A stretch of 64,000 bases of DNA from Longitalea arenae (GTDB taxonomy: Bacteria > Bacteroidota > Bacteroidia > Chitinophagales > Chitinophagaceae): contig NZ_JAFFJX010000006.1 in assembly GCF_016924755.1 (NCBI RefSeq), forward strand, positions 124,001 to 188,000, written 5' to 3'. The translations under genes and the position numbers were made by a program. Shown piece after piece: positions 8,634-17,099 of the stretch; the first letter of the stretch is position 1; each line of letters starts with the position of its first letter. The notes beneath the pieces are model-generated. The model saw only the letters and a program-made list of their open reading frames with translations. It was not told the origin of the DNA and did no database searches.

Positions 8634-9569
8634 ATGCAGGAATTACCCGTTATTAGTAATGTAAACGAATCGACTTCTGTTGTTAAAAAGCCTAACTGGT
8701 TGCGCGTAAAATTACCCACCGGCGAAAATTACCGGCATGTACGCAATCTGGTTGACACGCATAAACTACACACCATTTGTGAAAGCGGCAATTGTCCAAA
8801 CATGGGCGAATGCTGGGGCGAAGGAACGGCCACTTTTATGATCCTGGGGAATGTATGTACCCGCAGCTGCGGCTTCTGCGCCGTAGCTACCGGCCGGCCC
8901 GATGCCGTTGATTGGGACGAACCCCAGCGGGTGGCGGAAGCCATTCACCTGATGAAAGTGAAACACGCGGTACTCACTTCCGTTGACCGCGATGAACTGA
9001 AAGACGGCGGCAGCACCATCTGGTATAATACCATCAAAGCCGTTAAAGCATTAAATCCCGATACTACACTCGAAACCCTAATACCTGATTTTAAGGGAAA
9101 GGCAGAAGACATCCAACGCGTCATTGACGCCGCACCGGAAGTAGTATCCCATAATATTGAAACGGTAGAACGCCTTACCCGCCAGGTACGCATTCAGGCC
9201 AAATACCGCCGCAGTATGGAAGTGCTGAAGATCCTGAAACAGGGCGGCATGCGCACCAAAAGCGGCATTATGTGCGGCCTGGGCGAAACCAGGGAAGAAG
9301 TGCTGCAAACCATGCAGGACCTGCGCAATAGCGGAGTTGATGTGATCACCCTGGGACAATACCTGCAACCTACCAAAAAACATTTGCCGGTATTGCGGTT
9401 TGTACATCCCGATGAATTTGCTGAGTATCGCGAAGCCGGTTACAATATGGGCTTTGACTATGTTGAAAGCGGTCCGCTCGTTCGTTCTTCTTATCACAGC
9501 GAACGCCACGTGATCCCTGGATACGGAAAAGAGCAGTGGTTGAAGCAGAAAGAAATGATGGTTCAATAA
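8634..9569 (+). CDS. lipA: Lipoyl synthase
   Basis: Radical SAM enzyme that inserts two sulfurs into protein-bound octanoyl groups to make lipoyl cofactors of 2-oxoacid dehydrogenases and the glycine cleavage system. The auxiliary-cluster motif [12 protein letters not shown] (about residues 50-61) and the radical SAM motif CTRSCGFC (about residues 76-83) are both intact, and the C-terminal RSSYHSE supplies the serine ligand of the auxiliary cluster. Length (311 residues) is slightly over the usual 290-300 owing to a short N-terminal tail. No lipB is present next to it. The gene appears to be transcribed alone. Confidence 0.98.
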   Translation: MQELPVISNVNESTSVVKKPNWLRVKLPTGENYRHVRNLVDTHKLHTICESGNCPNMGECWGEGTATFMILGNVCTRSCGFCAVATGRPDAVDWDEPQRVAEAIHLMKVKHAVLTSVDRDELKDGGSTIWYNTIKAVKALNPDTTLETLIPDFKGKAEDIQRVIDAAPEVVSHNIETVERLTRQVRIQAKYRRSMEVLKILKQGGMRTKSGIMCGLGETREEVLQTMQDLRNSGVDVITLGQYLQPTKKHLPVLRFVHPDEFAEYREAGYNMGFDYVESGPLVRSSYHSERHVIPGYGKEQWLKQKEMMVQ

Positions 9570-9626
9570 TGAAAATGAAGTAAGGATTCGGATCTTACGA
9601 TTTCATTATTCACTTTCCTGTTCATA

Positions 9627-10589
9627 TTGCTTACTCAATATTCAATATTAACATTGCTTGGTCTTTTACCCGCGTTTGGGTTTACCCAACTGAAATGGGT
9701 AAAAGCGAACAACGAATTCGACAGCCTGCCTCCGTCCATTCGCATTTTTAAAACAAGCGATTCTTTGAACGGCCGGCCTTTTAAAGCCTGGTGCGCGGAA
9801 GTAAAACTGAAAGACAAACGACTCGATTTTTCGACGCAGACAGGCGATGGCAACTGCTATACACCGGCGCAATTCTTCAACAACGAAGGAAAGCCATATA
9901 TCGTCGTAAACGGCGGTTATTTTTCCCCGCAAACCCATCAGAACTTAAGCCTGATCATTCGCGAAGGAAAAATAGTAGCCTATAATGTTCCTGCCCTCAA
10001 AAGCCTGTTCAGTGATTCTTTTTATTATGCCACCCGCAGCGCTTTTGGCATTTCCAAAAACCGGCAGGCGGATGTAGCCTGGGTCTTTACCGACACGGCT
10101 ACGCGATGGCCTTATGGCTTTCAAACGCATCCCATTATTGCCAAAGGAAGCAATCCCGATCCAACATTTGCCGACCTGCATACCATTGAACACTGGAACT
10201 GGTGGAAAATGCATACCGCCGTTGGCGGCGGTCCGGTCCTGGTGCAGGAAGGGGCTGTTTTAATTACCAATAAAGAAGAACAACTATATGCCTTTGAAAG
10301 GAACGACCGGCATCCGCGTACGGCGATGGGGTACACCCGCAATAACCGCCTGATCATCCTGGTTATACAGGGCCGTGCGCCCGGTATTGCCGAAGGCGCT
10401 ACCCTCGATGAGGAAGCGCGGATACTGGTTGACTTGGGTTGTGTGGAAGCGATTAATCTCGATGGCGGCGGCAGCAGCTGTATGCTCGTCAATGGAAAGG
10501 AAACCATTCAGCCGGCAGATAAAGAAGGCCAACGCCCGGTAGCCAGTGTGTTCATAGTGAAGAAAAAGCAGCCCCGAAGTAAGAAGTAG
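9627..10589 (+). CDS. Phosphodiester glycosidase family protein (NAGPA domain)
   Basis: Exported protein with the NAGPA (DUF2233) fold, related to the enzyme that uncovers mannose-6-phosphate and to bacterial phosphodiester glycosidases. The only start in frame before the signal peptide is TTG at 9627, giving MLTQYSILTLLGLLPAFGFTQ. Family marks are IVVNGGYF (about residue 93-100), VGGGPVLV, HPRTAMGYT and the C-terminal EAINLDGGGSSCMLVNG, the conserved D-G-G-G-S block. At 320 residues it is the common length. It lies 57 bp after lipA and ends before a hairpin at 10634. Substrate unknown. Confidence 0.85.
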   Translation: MLTQYSILTLLGLLPAFGFTQLKWVKANNEFDSLPPSIRIFKTSDSLNGRPFKAWCAEVKLKDKRLDFSTQTGDGNCYTPAQFFNNEGKPYIVVNGGYFSPQTHQNLSLIIREGKIVAYNVPALKSLFSDSFYYATRSAFGISKNRQADVAWVFTDTATRWPYGFQTHPIIAKGSNPDPTFADLHTIEHWNWWKMHTAVGGGPVLVQEGAVLITNKEEQLYAFERNDRHPRTAMGYTRNNRLIILVIQGRAPGIAEGATLDEEARILVDLGCVEAINLDGGGSSCMLVNGKETIQPADKEGQRPVASVFIVKKKQPRSKK

Positions 10590-10633
10590 GAGGCAGGAAG
10601 TAAGAAAAACCGGAAAGTTTATAAGAAAATAAA

Positions 10634-10675
10634 AAAGGGACAAAGCAAATTTCAGGAATCCGGCTTTGTCCCTTT
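10634..10675. terminator. Bidirectional terminator between convergent genes
   Basis: Perfect 13-bp stem (arms 10634-10646 and 10663-10675, loop 16 nt). On the minus strand it is followed by TTTTATTTTC, so it should stop the glucokinase transcript; it can also stop the plus-strand transcript. Confidence 0.75.
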
Positions 10676-10758
10676 AACATTATAAACCATACAATCTTCG
10701 TAACTCTTAGGTCTTACTTCTCTGGTTCAAGCCGTGTACGAAGAACGAAAATTATCAT

Positions 10759-11739
10759 TTAAACAACCTTGTCGGTTTTTACTTCCCATACCAAAGCGCT
10801 TGCCCCCAGCACCGCTGCATCCGCCTCGCGCAGTTCAGAGAACAAGAGTTTCACTTTGTTCTGGAAGATCGGCAGCAGGTTCTTTTCCATATGCTCGCGG
10901 GTGGGCTTCAGGATCAGATCGCCGGCCTTGGTCATTCCACCGAATAAAATGATGGCCTCGGGAGAAGAGAACATCACAAAATTGGCCAGCGCCAGTCCCA
11001 GTACCTCACCGGTATATTCATACACTTCTTTGGCTATTTCGTCGCCCTGCATGGCACATTCATACACGATGCGGGAATCGATCTCTTCCTTCGCATAATT
11101 GCGCAACAGGCTGTCGCGTTTCAGGTCACGCTCCAGGAACTCGATGGCAGTGAGTGATACACCGGTTGCTGAAGCATAGGATTCGAGCGAGCCCCGTAAG
11201 CCGGTGCCTTTGTGCAAACGGCCGCCGGGGATAATGGTGGTATGCCCCAGTTCGCCGGCAAAACCATCATGCCCATAGATCAGCTGACCATTGGCCACGA
11301 TGCCGCTGCCTACGCCGGTACCCAGCGTGATCATTATAAAATCGCGCATACCGCGGGCCACGCCATACATCATTTCACCCACCGCAGCCGCATTGGCGTC
11401 ATTGGTGAGGGAACAGGGAATGCCGAATTTATCGTTCATCAGCTGGATCAGGGGAACCAGTCCTTTCCACGGTAAATTCGGGGCATATTCAATCGTGCCT
11501 TTGTAATAGTTGCCGTTGGGCGCACCTATACCGATACCACGCACGGCATTGATGCCGCCAATTTGATCGATGGCCGGAGCCAGGGCGGCGGCCAGTTCAT
11601 CAATATAATCGTTTACATCCTTGTGTTTGCGGGTTGAAATGGCTCCCCGGTAGGAAATATCCCCCCGGTGATCTACGATCCCGAATACGGTGTTGGTGCC
11701 GCCAATGTCTATTCCGATGGCATACTCTTGTTGTCTCAT
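10759..11739 (-). CDS. ROK family glucokinase lacking the zinc cysteines
   Basis: Cytoplasmic hexose kinase phosphorylating glucose with ATP. The phosphate-binding DIGGTNTVFG (residues 11-20), the catalytic aspartate in LTNDANAAAVGE (D114) and GTGVGSG (140-146) are present, as is the zinc-ligand histidine in GELGHT (H166). The usual cysteine block C-x-C-G-x(2)-G-C-L-E is changed: by alignment from the conserved GSLE end, the three cysteines are K177, T179 and S184. The fold must be stabilised without that zinc site. The FucP-like sugar permease lies 120 bp upstream on the same strand, so uptake and phosphorylation are linked. Length of 326 residues is normal. Confidence 0.88.
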   Translation of the reverse strand: MRQQEYAIGIDIGGTNTVFGIVDHRGDISYRGAISTRKHKDVNDYIDELAAALAPAIDQIGGINAVRGIGIGAPNGNYYKGTIEYAPNLPWKGLVPLIQLMNDKFGIPCSLTNDANAAAVGEMMYGVARGMRDFIMITLGTGVGSGIVANGQLIYGHDGFAGELGHTTIIPGGRLHKGTGLRGSLESYASATGVSLTAIEFLERDLKRDSLLRNYAKEEIDSRIVYECAMQGDEIAKEVYEYTGEVLGLALANFVMFSSPEAIILFGGMTKAGDLILKPTREHMEKNLLPIFQNKVKLLFSELREADAAVLGASALVWEVKTDKVV

Positions 11740-11859
11740 TGCATTTAATCAGTTTCTTTAGTTTCAGTCTTTATCCAACATGTCTCTGCCGGACTGCAAA
11801 TTGCCAATTGCCCTTTGCCAATTGTTTTTGCGGCGTGAAGATACCATCTATTTATGTAA

Positions 11860-13347
11860 TTAATGGCCTCCTGCACTCTCTAGTTTGTCATAATCAATGC
11901 CTTGTCTTTTCAGGATCGCTTTGGCGCGAATCGCATAGAAAGCGAGGTAAGCAAAACAAAGCACGCCTACGATGAAGGAAGCCTGGATACCGATCACTTC
12001 GGGGCCGGCCAGCCAACCCTGCAACAAACTGATGAATCCACCACCCATGATCATCATGATCAGGAAGCTGGCGCCTTCGTTGGTATGCCGTCCAAGCCCG
12101 GCAATGGCCAGGGTAAAGATACAGGGCCACAGGGTAGAACAGAACAAACCTACGCTGGTGAAGGCATATACACTGATCCAGCCATCAGCCAGCATCCCGA
12201 TGATCAAACCGGCCATTCCGAGGGCTGAGAAGATCAGCAATTGCCGGGCGGGGTTACCGCGGCTCAAGAGATCGCCAATGATCAGGGCAACGATCACGGC
12301 AGCGTATATATAAAATGGCGTTACATCGTGATTCGCGATCTTATTGATGAGCAGGAAAACGCCAAATGCCAGGTAAGGCATAACAAAACGAAGCACAGAT
12401 TTCATACTGGCGCCAATGGGAAATGCACCAATGGAGGAAGTCCAGCGGCCCATCATCAGGCTGGCCCAGTACAACGAAACCCAGGGTGCAATACTTTCCG
12501 TAGGAAAAGGATTGCCATTCTCATCTTTCAGGTGTTCGCTCATGAACTGCGGCAGGTTACTGGCCGTAGCCACTTCTACCCCTACATAGATAAAAATGCC
12601 GATCATACCCAGCCACAATTGGGAATAGTTCAGTGCACTTCTTTTTGTGGCAACCATAGGGCTGGCAATATCAGTAGGCGTAGCCACCTTACTGGTATCA
12701 TCGGCATGTTCGATCTTATTGGGAATAGGAGAGATCTTAAATATGATGGCTACCAGGATAAAGGCGGCGCCCAAGACCAGGTAGGGCACTTTTACGGCGC
12801 CAATATCGGCCACTTTTGCAGCAGCACCGCCGGTTACCGAACCAAAGATCGCCAAACTTACGATCACCGGTCCCAGGGTAGTACCCAGGTTATTGATACC
12901 GCCAGCCATGCTTAAACGCTGCGAGCCGGTTTTGGGATCTCCCATTACAATGGCTAGTGGATTGGCAGCCGTTTGTTGCAGGGAAAAGCCCAGTCCCACG
13001 ATAAATAAACCCGTGATCATGATCAGGAAGGATTCGGTTTCAGCAGCAGGGTAAAAGAGCAGGGTACCCAATGCAGAAACCACCAGTCCGAGGGCAATAC
13101 CATTCTTATAGCCAATTTTATTAAGAATATCGCCGCCGGTAGCTCTACTGATCAGGTAGTAAATAACAGAACCAACAGTATACGCTACATAAAATGCAAA
13201 GGAGATCATTTGCGATTGCCAGGGCGCCAGGTTCAGTTTTTCCCGGAAAACCGGGATCAGAATATCGTTACTGGCAGCAACGAATCCCCAGAAAAAGAAT
13301 ACAGAGATCAGTACAGCAAATTGCGACCATTTGGTTTGTTGGCTCAT
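11860..13347 (-). CDS. FucP/GluP-type sugar:H+ symporter (MFS)
   Basis: Inner-membrane hexose transporter of the FHS (fucose-galactose-glucose) family with about 12 membrane segments in 495 residues. Typical features are FFFWGFVAASNDILIPVF at the start, in the position of the conserved W-G-x-x-N-D block, GFSLQQTAANPLAIV in helix 4-5 and GGGFISLLQGWLAG in helix 11. A long loop of about 35 residues separates the two halves (about residues 205-240). It lies upstream of the ROK glucokinase on the same strand, which argues for glucose or a similar hexose as substrate. The start ATG at 13347 gives a normal N-terminus. Confidence 0.9.
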   Translation of the reverse strand: MSQQTKWSQFAVLISVFFFWGFVAASNDILIPVFREKLNLAPWQSQMISFAFYVAYTVGSVIYYLISRATGGDILNKIGYKNGIALGLVVSALGTLLFYPAAETESFLIMITGLFIVGLGFSLQQTAANPLAIVMGDPKTGSQRLSMAGGINNLGTTLGPVIVSLAIFGSVTGGAAAKVADIGAVKVPYLVLGAAFILVAIIFKISPIPNKIEHADDTSKVATPTDIASPMVATKRSALNYSQLWLGMIGIFIYVGVEVATASNLPQFMSEHLKDENGNPFPTESIAPWVSLYWASLMMGRWTSSIGAFPIGASMKSVLRFVMPYLAFGVFLLINKIANHDVTPFYIYAAVIVALIIGDLLSRGNPARQLLIFSALGMAGLIIGMLADGWISVYAFTSVGLFCSTLWPCIFTLAIAGLGRHTNEGASFLIMMIMGGGFISLLQGWLAGPEVIGIQASFIVGVLCFAYLAFYAIRAKAILKRQGIDYDKLESAGGH

Positions 13348-13657
13348 TTAAAGGTTGGTTTTAGTCAAAAGATTTTTTTAAAAGTAATAAGATTTTTGCC
13401 AATGCCGGCAGCGACTGTTTTAGCTTTGTTGCAATTCAAATTGCCAAGTTACCGCTTTAGCAGCTTGCAGGCACAAATTTTTATATTCTCCCTGTTTATA
13501 CCTGGTGCAAACCAGCACACATACCGGTGTCATACGCAGTTCTGTTTGTAATCATTTTTTTTATATCTGTGTCGGTTGTGATATACTTTCATAATTTATT
13601 CAGTAGCTTAGAGCCAATACAACCAACTGGAATCATTATTTAAAATGGCTGTCACGA
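13348..13657. other. Divergent intergenic region
   Basis: 310 bp between the sugar permease (minus) and glgA (plus). It must hold both promoters. I find only weak -7-like sequences (TATATCTG and TATACTTTC before glgA) and no hairpin or gene. Confidence 0.5.
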
Positions 13658-15076
13658 ATGGATATTTTACATGTAAGCGCGGAATGTTACCCAGTAGCTA
13701 AGGCAGGAGGGTTGGGAGATGTAGTAGGGGCCTTACCAAAGTACATGAATGAGCTGGGCCATACGGCCCGGGTGGTAATGCCTATGTACCGGACGAAATT
13801 TTTATATGCCAATGATTGGGACGTAGTGCATAAAGGCCACACCAACATGGGCAACTGGTGGTTTGAATTTACCATCATAAAAGAAAAGTCCGATAAACTG
13901 GGCTTTGAGCTCTACCTCGTAGATGTGAACGGTTTGCTCGATCGCGAAAAAGTGTATGGCTATAATGACGACACCGAACGTTTTACCGCTTTTCAGATCT
14001 GTGTGCTCGACTGGCTGAATGCCTGGGCACAAAAACCCGATATTCTCCATGTGCACGATCATCATACCGGATTAATACCATTTATGGTAAGGCATTGCCT
14101 GAAGTACAGGTCACTCGCAGGCATAAAAACAGTGCTTACCATTCATAATGCTCAATACCAGGGTTGGATGCCCTGGAGCCGCAGTATCCTGATCCCCCAA
14201 TGGGATATGTGGAAATGGGGCATGCTCGACTGGAACAATACCATCAACCCCCTTGCCAGCGCCATTAAATGCGCCGATATAGTGACCACGGTAAGTCCCA
14301 GCTATCTGGCCGAACTTAGATACATGAGCAATGGGCTGGAAGCCCTGTTCGAGTATGAAAAAGGCAAATGCATAGGCATCCTCAATGGCATCGACGACAA
14401 AGTATGGGACCCAAGGGAAGATACCTATTTGCAACACCATTATTCTATAGCAGACCTCGAAGCCGGCAAGGCAAAAAATAAAATGTTATTGTGCGACCAG
14501 TTCAGCCTTGATTTTGATAAACCGCTCATCGGTTTTATCGGGCGGCTGGTTGGCGAGAAAGGAGCCGACCTCTTGCCACAGGTGATCGGCGATTCATTTT
14601 ACTACATTGGCAGGCGCATGAATTTCCTCGTATTGGGCAGTGGCTTCCCCGAAGTTGAAGCCGGATTGAATGCGCTAAAACCTTTATCGCAATACGATTA
14701 TAATGTATTTATCGGTTATAACGAAGGGTTAAGTCATACCATGTATGCCGGGCTTGATTTTTTGTTAATGCCTTCACGGGTAGAACCATGCGGACTGAAC
14801 CAGATGTATTCGATGCGGTATGGTACCATACCAATGGTACGCCGTACAGGTGGACTAAGAGATACCGTTATTGATATTGGTGATGTAAACGGTTACGGCA
14901 TCTGTTACAATCATGCAAGCGTTCAGGATATAACGCATGCGGTATGGCGGGCAGCTGAATTATACCACGATAAAGAAAAAATGCATCGCATCCGGCAACA
15001 TATGATGAAGCTTGATTTTAGCTGGGAGACAAGTGTCAAACATTATATTGATGTGTATGCTGCGCTAGTAATATAA
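13658..15076 (+). CDS. glgA: Glycogen synthase (GT5)
   Basis: Cytoplasmic enzyme adding glucose from ADP-glucose (family GT5) to glycogen chains. The N-terminal signature VAKAGGLGDVVGALP carries the conserved K-x-G-G-L nucleotide-sugar motif at residues 15-19. The donor-binding half contains FIGRLVGEKGADLLPQV and SRVEPCGLNQMYSMRYGTIP with the catalytic-region glutamate. At 472 residues it is a typical bacterial synthase. glgC follows after 150 bp on the same strand, so the two key steps of glycogen synthesis are adjacent. ATG at 13658 is supported by the conserved MDILHVSAE start. Confidence 0.95.
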   Translation: MDILHVSAECYPVAKAGGLGDVVGALPKYMNELGHTARVVMPMYRTKFLYANDWDVVHKGHTNMGNWWFEFTIIKEKSDKLGFELYLVDVNGLLDREKVYGYNDDTERFTAFQICVLDWLNAWAQKPDILHVHDHHTGLIPFMVRHCLKYRSLAGIKTVLTIHNAQYQGWMPWSRSILIPQWDMWKWGMLDWNNTINPLASAIKCADIVTTVSPSYLAELRYMSNGLEALFEYEKGKCIGILNGIDDKVWDPREDTYLQHHYSIADLEAGKAKNKMLLCDQFSLDFDKPLIGFIGRLVGEKGADLLPQVIGDSFYYIGRRMNFLVLGSGFPEVEAGLNALKPLSQYDYNVFIGYNEGLSHTMYAGLDFLLMPSRVEPCGLNQMYSMRYGTIPMVRRTGGLRDTVIDIGDVNGYGICYNHASVQDITHAVWRAAELYHDKEKMHRIRQHMMKLDFSWETSVKHYIDVYAALVI

Positions 15077-15226
15077 TTATTGTATAACTTTAAGAAAGAA
15101 GTAAGATTTCAAGTTATTAAGTTCATTAGTTATCAGGTTGTTCAGGCGGATAATAACTTAATGACCCAATAGCTAAGGAACTAAGAACTGTGACCTGAGA
15201 ATTAAGAACTCGAAAAAAAACATCAG

Positions 15227-16501
15227 ATGAGCAAACAAGTGATTGCTGTCATTCTGGGAGGTGGAGCCGGTACAAGGCTGTATCCCCTGACCGCCAGCCG
15301 TTCAAAACCCGCTGTGCCTATTGCCGGAAAGTATCGTTTGGTAGACATTCCCATTTCAAACTGTATTAACTCCGGTATCAACCGCATGTTCGTTTTAACG
15401 CAGTTTAACTCGGCATCGTTGAACAAACACATTAAAAACACCTATCACTTCAGTATCTTCAGCAGCGCCTTCGTGGATATCCTGGCGGCAGAGCAAACAC
15501 CCGATAACCCCTCGTGGTACCAGGGCACAGCCGATGCTGTACGGAAATCTCTACGTCACCTCAGCCAGCACGACTTCGAATATGTTTTAATATTATCAGG
15601 CGATCAGTTATACCAGATGGACTTCCAGGACATGATCAACAAACACCGCGAGTCTGGTGCCGACATTTCCGTTGCCACTATTCCGGTGCCTGCCAAGGAA
15701 GCATCTGACTTTGGTATCCTGAAAGCCGATCCCGATGGCCACATTACTTCTTTTATTGAAAAACCCAAACAGGACCTGTTGCCCAGCTGGAAAAGCGAAA
15801 CCAGCGAAGAAATGCAAAAGCAGGGCCGGGTGTACCTGGCGTCCATGGGCATCTATATTTTCAACCGCAAACTGATGTTTGATCAGTTGCTCGATGAACA
15901 TAAAAATGCTACCGACTTTGGTAAGGAGATCCTCCCCAAATCGATCGGTGTGCATAAAATAATGAGTTACGAGTACGACGGGTACTGGACCGATATTGGA
16001 AATATCTATTCGTTCTTTGAGGCCAACCTGGCGCTCACCCAGGATATACCGCCCTTCAACTTATTCGATAACAGCAATGCCGTATATACCCGCGCCCGCA
16101 TGCTGCCACCGGCCAAAATAAGCGGCACCACGCTTGAAAAAACCATCATTGCAGAAGGCAGCATCATCAATGCCAGCCGCATTGAGAACAGCGTGATCGG
16201 CATCCGCAGCCGCATTGGGCATGGCACAACAGTGGTCAGCAGCTACATTATGGGCTCCGATTACTTTGAGACCATTGAAGAAATGCAGCATTCCGTTGAG
16301 CGGGGATTGCCAAAACTCGGTATCGGCGAACGTTGTTATATCCGCAATGCCATTGTAGACAAGAACTGCCGCATCGGGAACGACGTACGTATCAATGGCA
16401 GCAATCACCTCGAGAATACTGATCATTCGTTATACACCATAAAAGACGGAATTGTCGTAGTGAAAAAAGGTTCTATTTTACCTGATGGGTTTGTGATATA
16501 A
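15227..16501 (+). CDS. glgC: Glucose-1-phosphate adenylyltransferase
   Basis: Makes ADP-glucose from glucose-1-phosphate and ATP, the committed step of glycogen synthesis. The pyrophosphorylase loop GGGAGTRLYPLT (residues 11-22), the conserved SKPAVPIAGKYRLVDIP, DQLYQMDF and FIEKPK blocks and the C-terminal left-handed beta-helix (repeating I-x-N-x-x-I-G units from about residue 300) are all in place. Length of 424 residues matches the family. The gene follows glgA and is closed by strong hairpins from 16571 on. Confidence 0.97.
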   Translation: MSKQVIAVILGGGAGTRLYPLTASRSKPAVPIAGKYRLVDIPISNCINSGINRMFVLTQFNSASLNKHIKNTYHFSIFSSAFVDILAAEQTPDNPSWYQGTADAVRKSLRHLSQHDFEYVLILSGDQLYQMDFQDMINKHRESGADISVATIPVPAKEASDFGILKADPDGHITSFIEKPKQDLLPSWKSETSEEMQKQGRVYLASMGIYIFNRKLMFDQLLDEHKNATDFGKEILPKSIGVHKIMSYEYDGYWTDIGNIYSFFEANLALTQDIPPFNLFDNSNAVYTRARMLPPAKISGTTLEKTIIAEGSIINASRIENSVIGIRSRIGHGTTVVSSYIMGSDYFETIEEMQHSVERGLPKLGIGERCYIRNAIVDKNCRIGNDVRINGSNHLENTDHSLYTIKDGIVVVKKGSILPDGFVI

Positions 16502-16694
16502 CAGCCCCCCTGAAGGGGAGCTGCTGGCGCACTTTGGAAAGTGTTTATTAAAACTACACTGTCTTTAATAAAAAGGCATGTTATCTGATGGTAACATGCC
16601 TTTTTGTTTTGATCTCAGCTTGGCCAGCAGGTTGACAATTTATTATGCTTTTTAAAACTTGGCAGCTCTCCTCCTTTAGGGGGCTGGTGGGCAC
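16502..16694. repeat. Imperfect inverted-repeat-bounded intergenic segment
   Basis: The ends 16502-16527 (CAGCCCCCCTGAAGGGGAGC...) and 16661-16688 are imperfect inverted copies of each other and enclose the glgC terminator. A related fragment (CCCCTAAAGGGG) occurs at 55440. It could be a short non-autonomous element or simply a conserved intergenic motif; no target duplication is evident. Confidence 0.35.
16571..16609 (+). terminator. Intrinsic terminator of glgC
   Basis: Perfect 13-bp stem (arms 16571-16583 and 16592-16604, 8-nt loop) running into TTTTTGTTTT. It is a textbook terminator 70 bp after glgC. Confidence 0.9.
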
Positions 16695-16698
16695 AAAT

Positions 16699-16728
16699 AA
16701 GCCCGACCACACAACAGATCGGGCTTTT
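16699..16728 (+). terminator. Second hairpin with T run
   Basis: Eight-bp stem AAGCCCGA / TCGGGCTT (16699-16706 and 16719-16726) with a short T tract; a possible back-up terminator. Confidence 0.45.
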
Positions 16729-16834
16729 CCCAATAACTACTGATAACCTATATAAGACTCATGTGCGCTGTTGCTTATTACGCTATTCACCGTTCGCCAA
16801 CACGGCCTCCGCATAATGCGTTTAACACTACACG

Positions 16835-16996
16835 TTAATCATTCCCCATTAAGGTATCCAAGCCGGTGCCGGAAAATATTCCGGTAATAATCAATGCGCT
16901 ATCCCCAGGGCCTTTCGGCAACTGTACGATTTCGATACGATCACTGTCCGGAAACAATAGGCAATGGCCAATCGGCAGGCGCTTTACCCGGGGGAC
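16835..16996 (-). pseudogene. Possible coding remnant on the minus strand
   Basis: A 53-codon open stretch without an ATG, ending at TAA (16835-16837) and preceded by TAG. From about 16955 leftwards it reads FPDSDRIEIVQLPKGPGDSA then LIITGIFSGTGLDTLMGND, which has the composition of real protein. The upstream part reads through a repeat word (GCCTGCCGATTGGCCATTGC) seen again near 58955. I do not recognise the family. It may be the tail of a decayed gene or chance. Confidence 0.25.
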
Positions 16997-17016
16997 CTAT
17001 GGCCCGGGAACTGTGA

Positions 17017-17056
17017 AGGATGAACTGAGAACTATGAACTGAGAACTATGAACAAT
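17017..17056. repeat. Heptamer repeat GAACTGA / GAACTAT
   Basis: Units GAACTGA GAACTAT GAACTGA GAACTAT GAACAAT in phase with period 7. The array supplies a spurious upstream ATG in frame with the permease at 17100. Confidence 0.8.
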
Positions 17057-17099
17057 GTGTTTTTTTCTTGTAACTTGTACCCACTCAAAGCGATTGCAT

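Noticed and set aside
12241-12915. 224-residue plus-strand protein opposite the sugar permease
   Set aside because: Shadow; basic, low-complexity composition and no domain.
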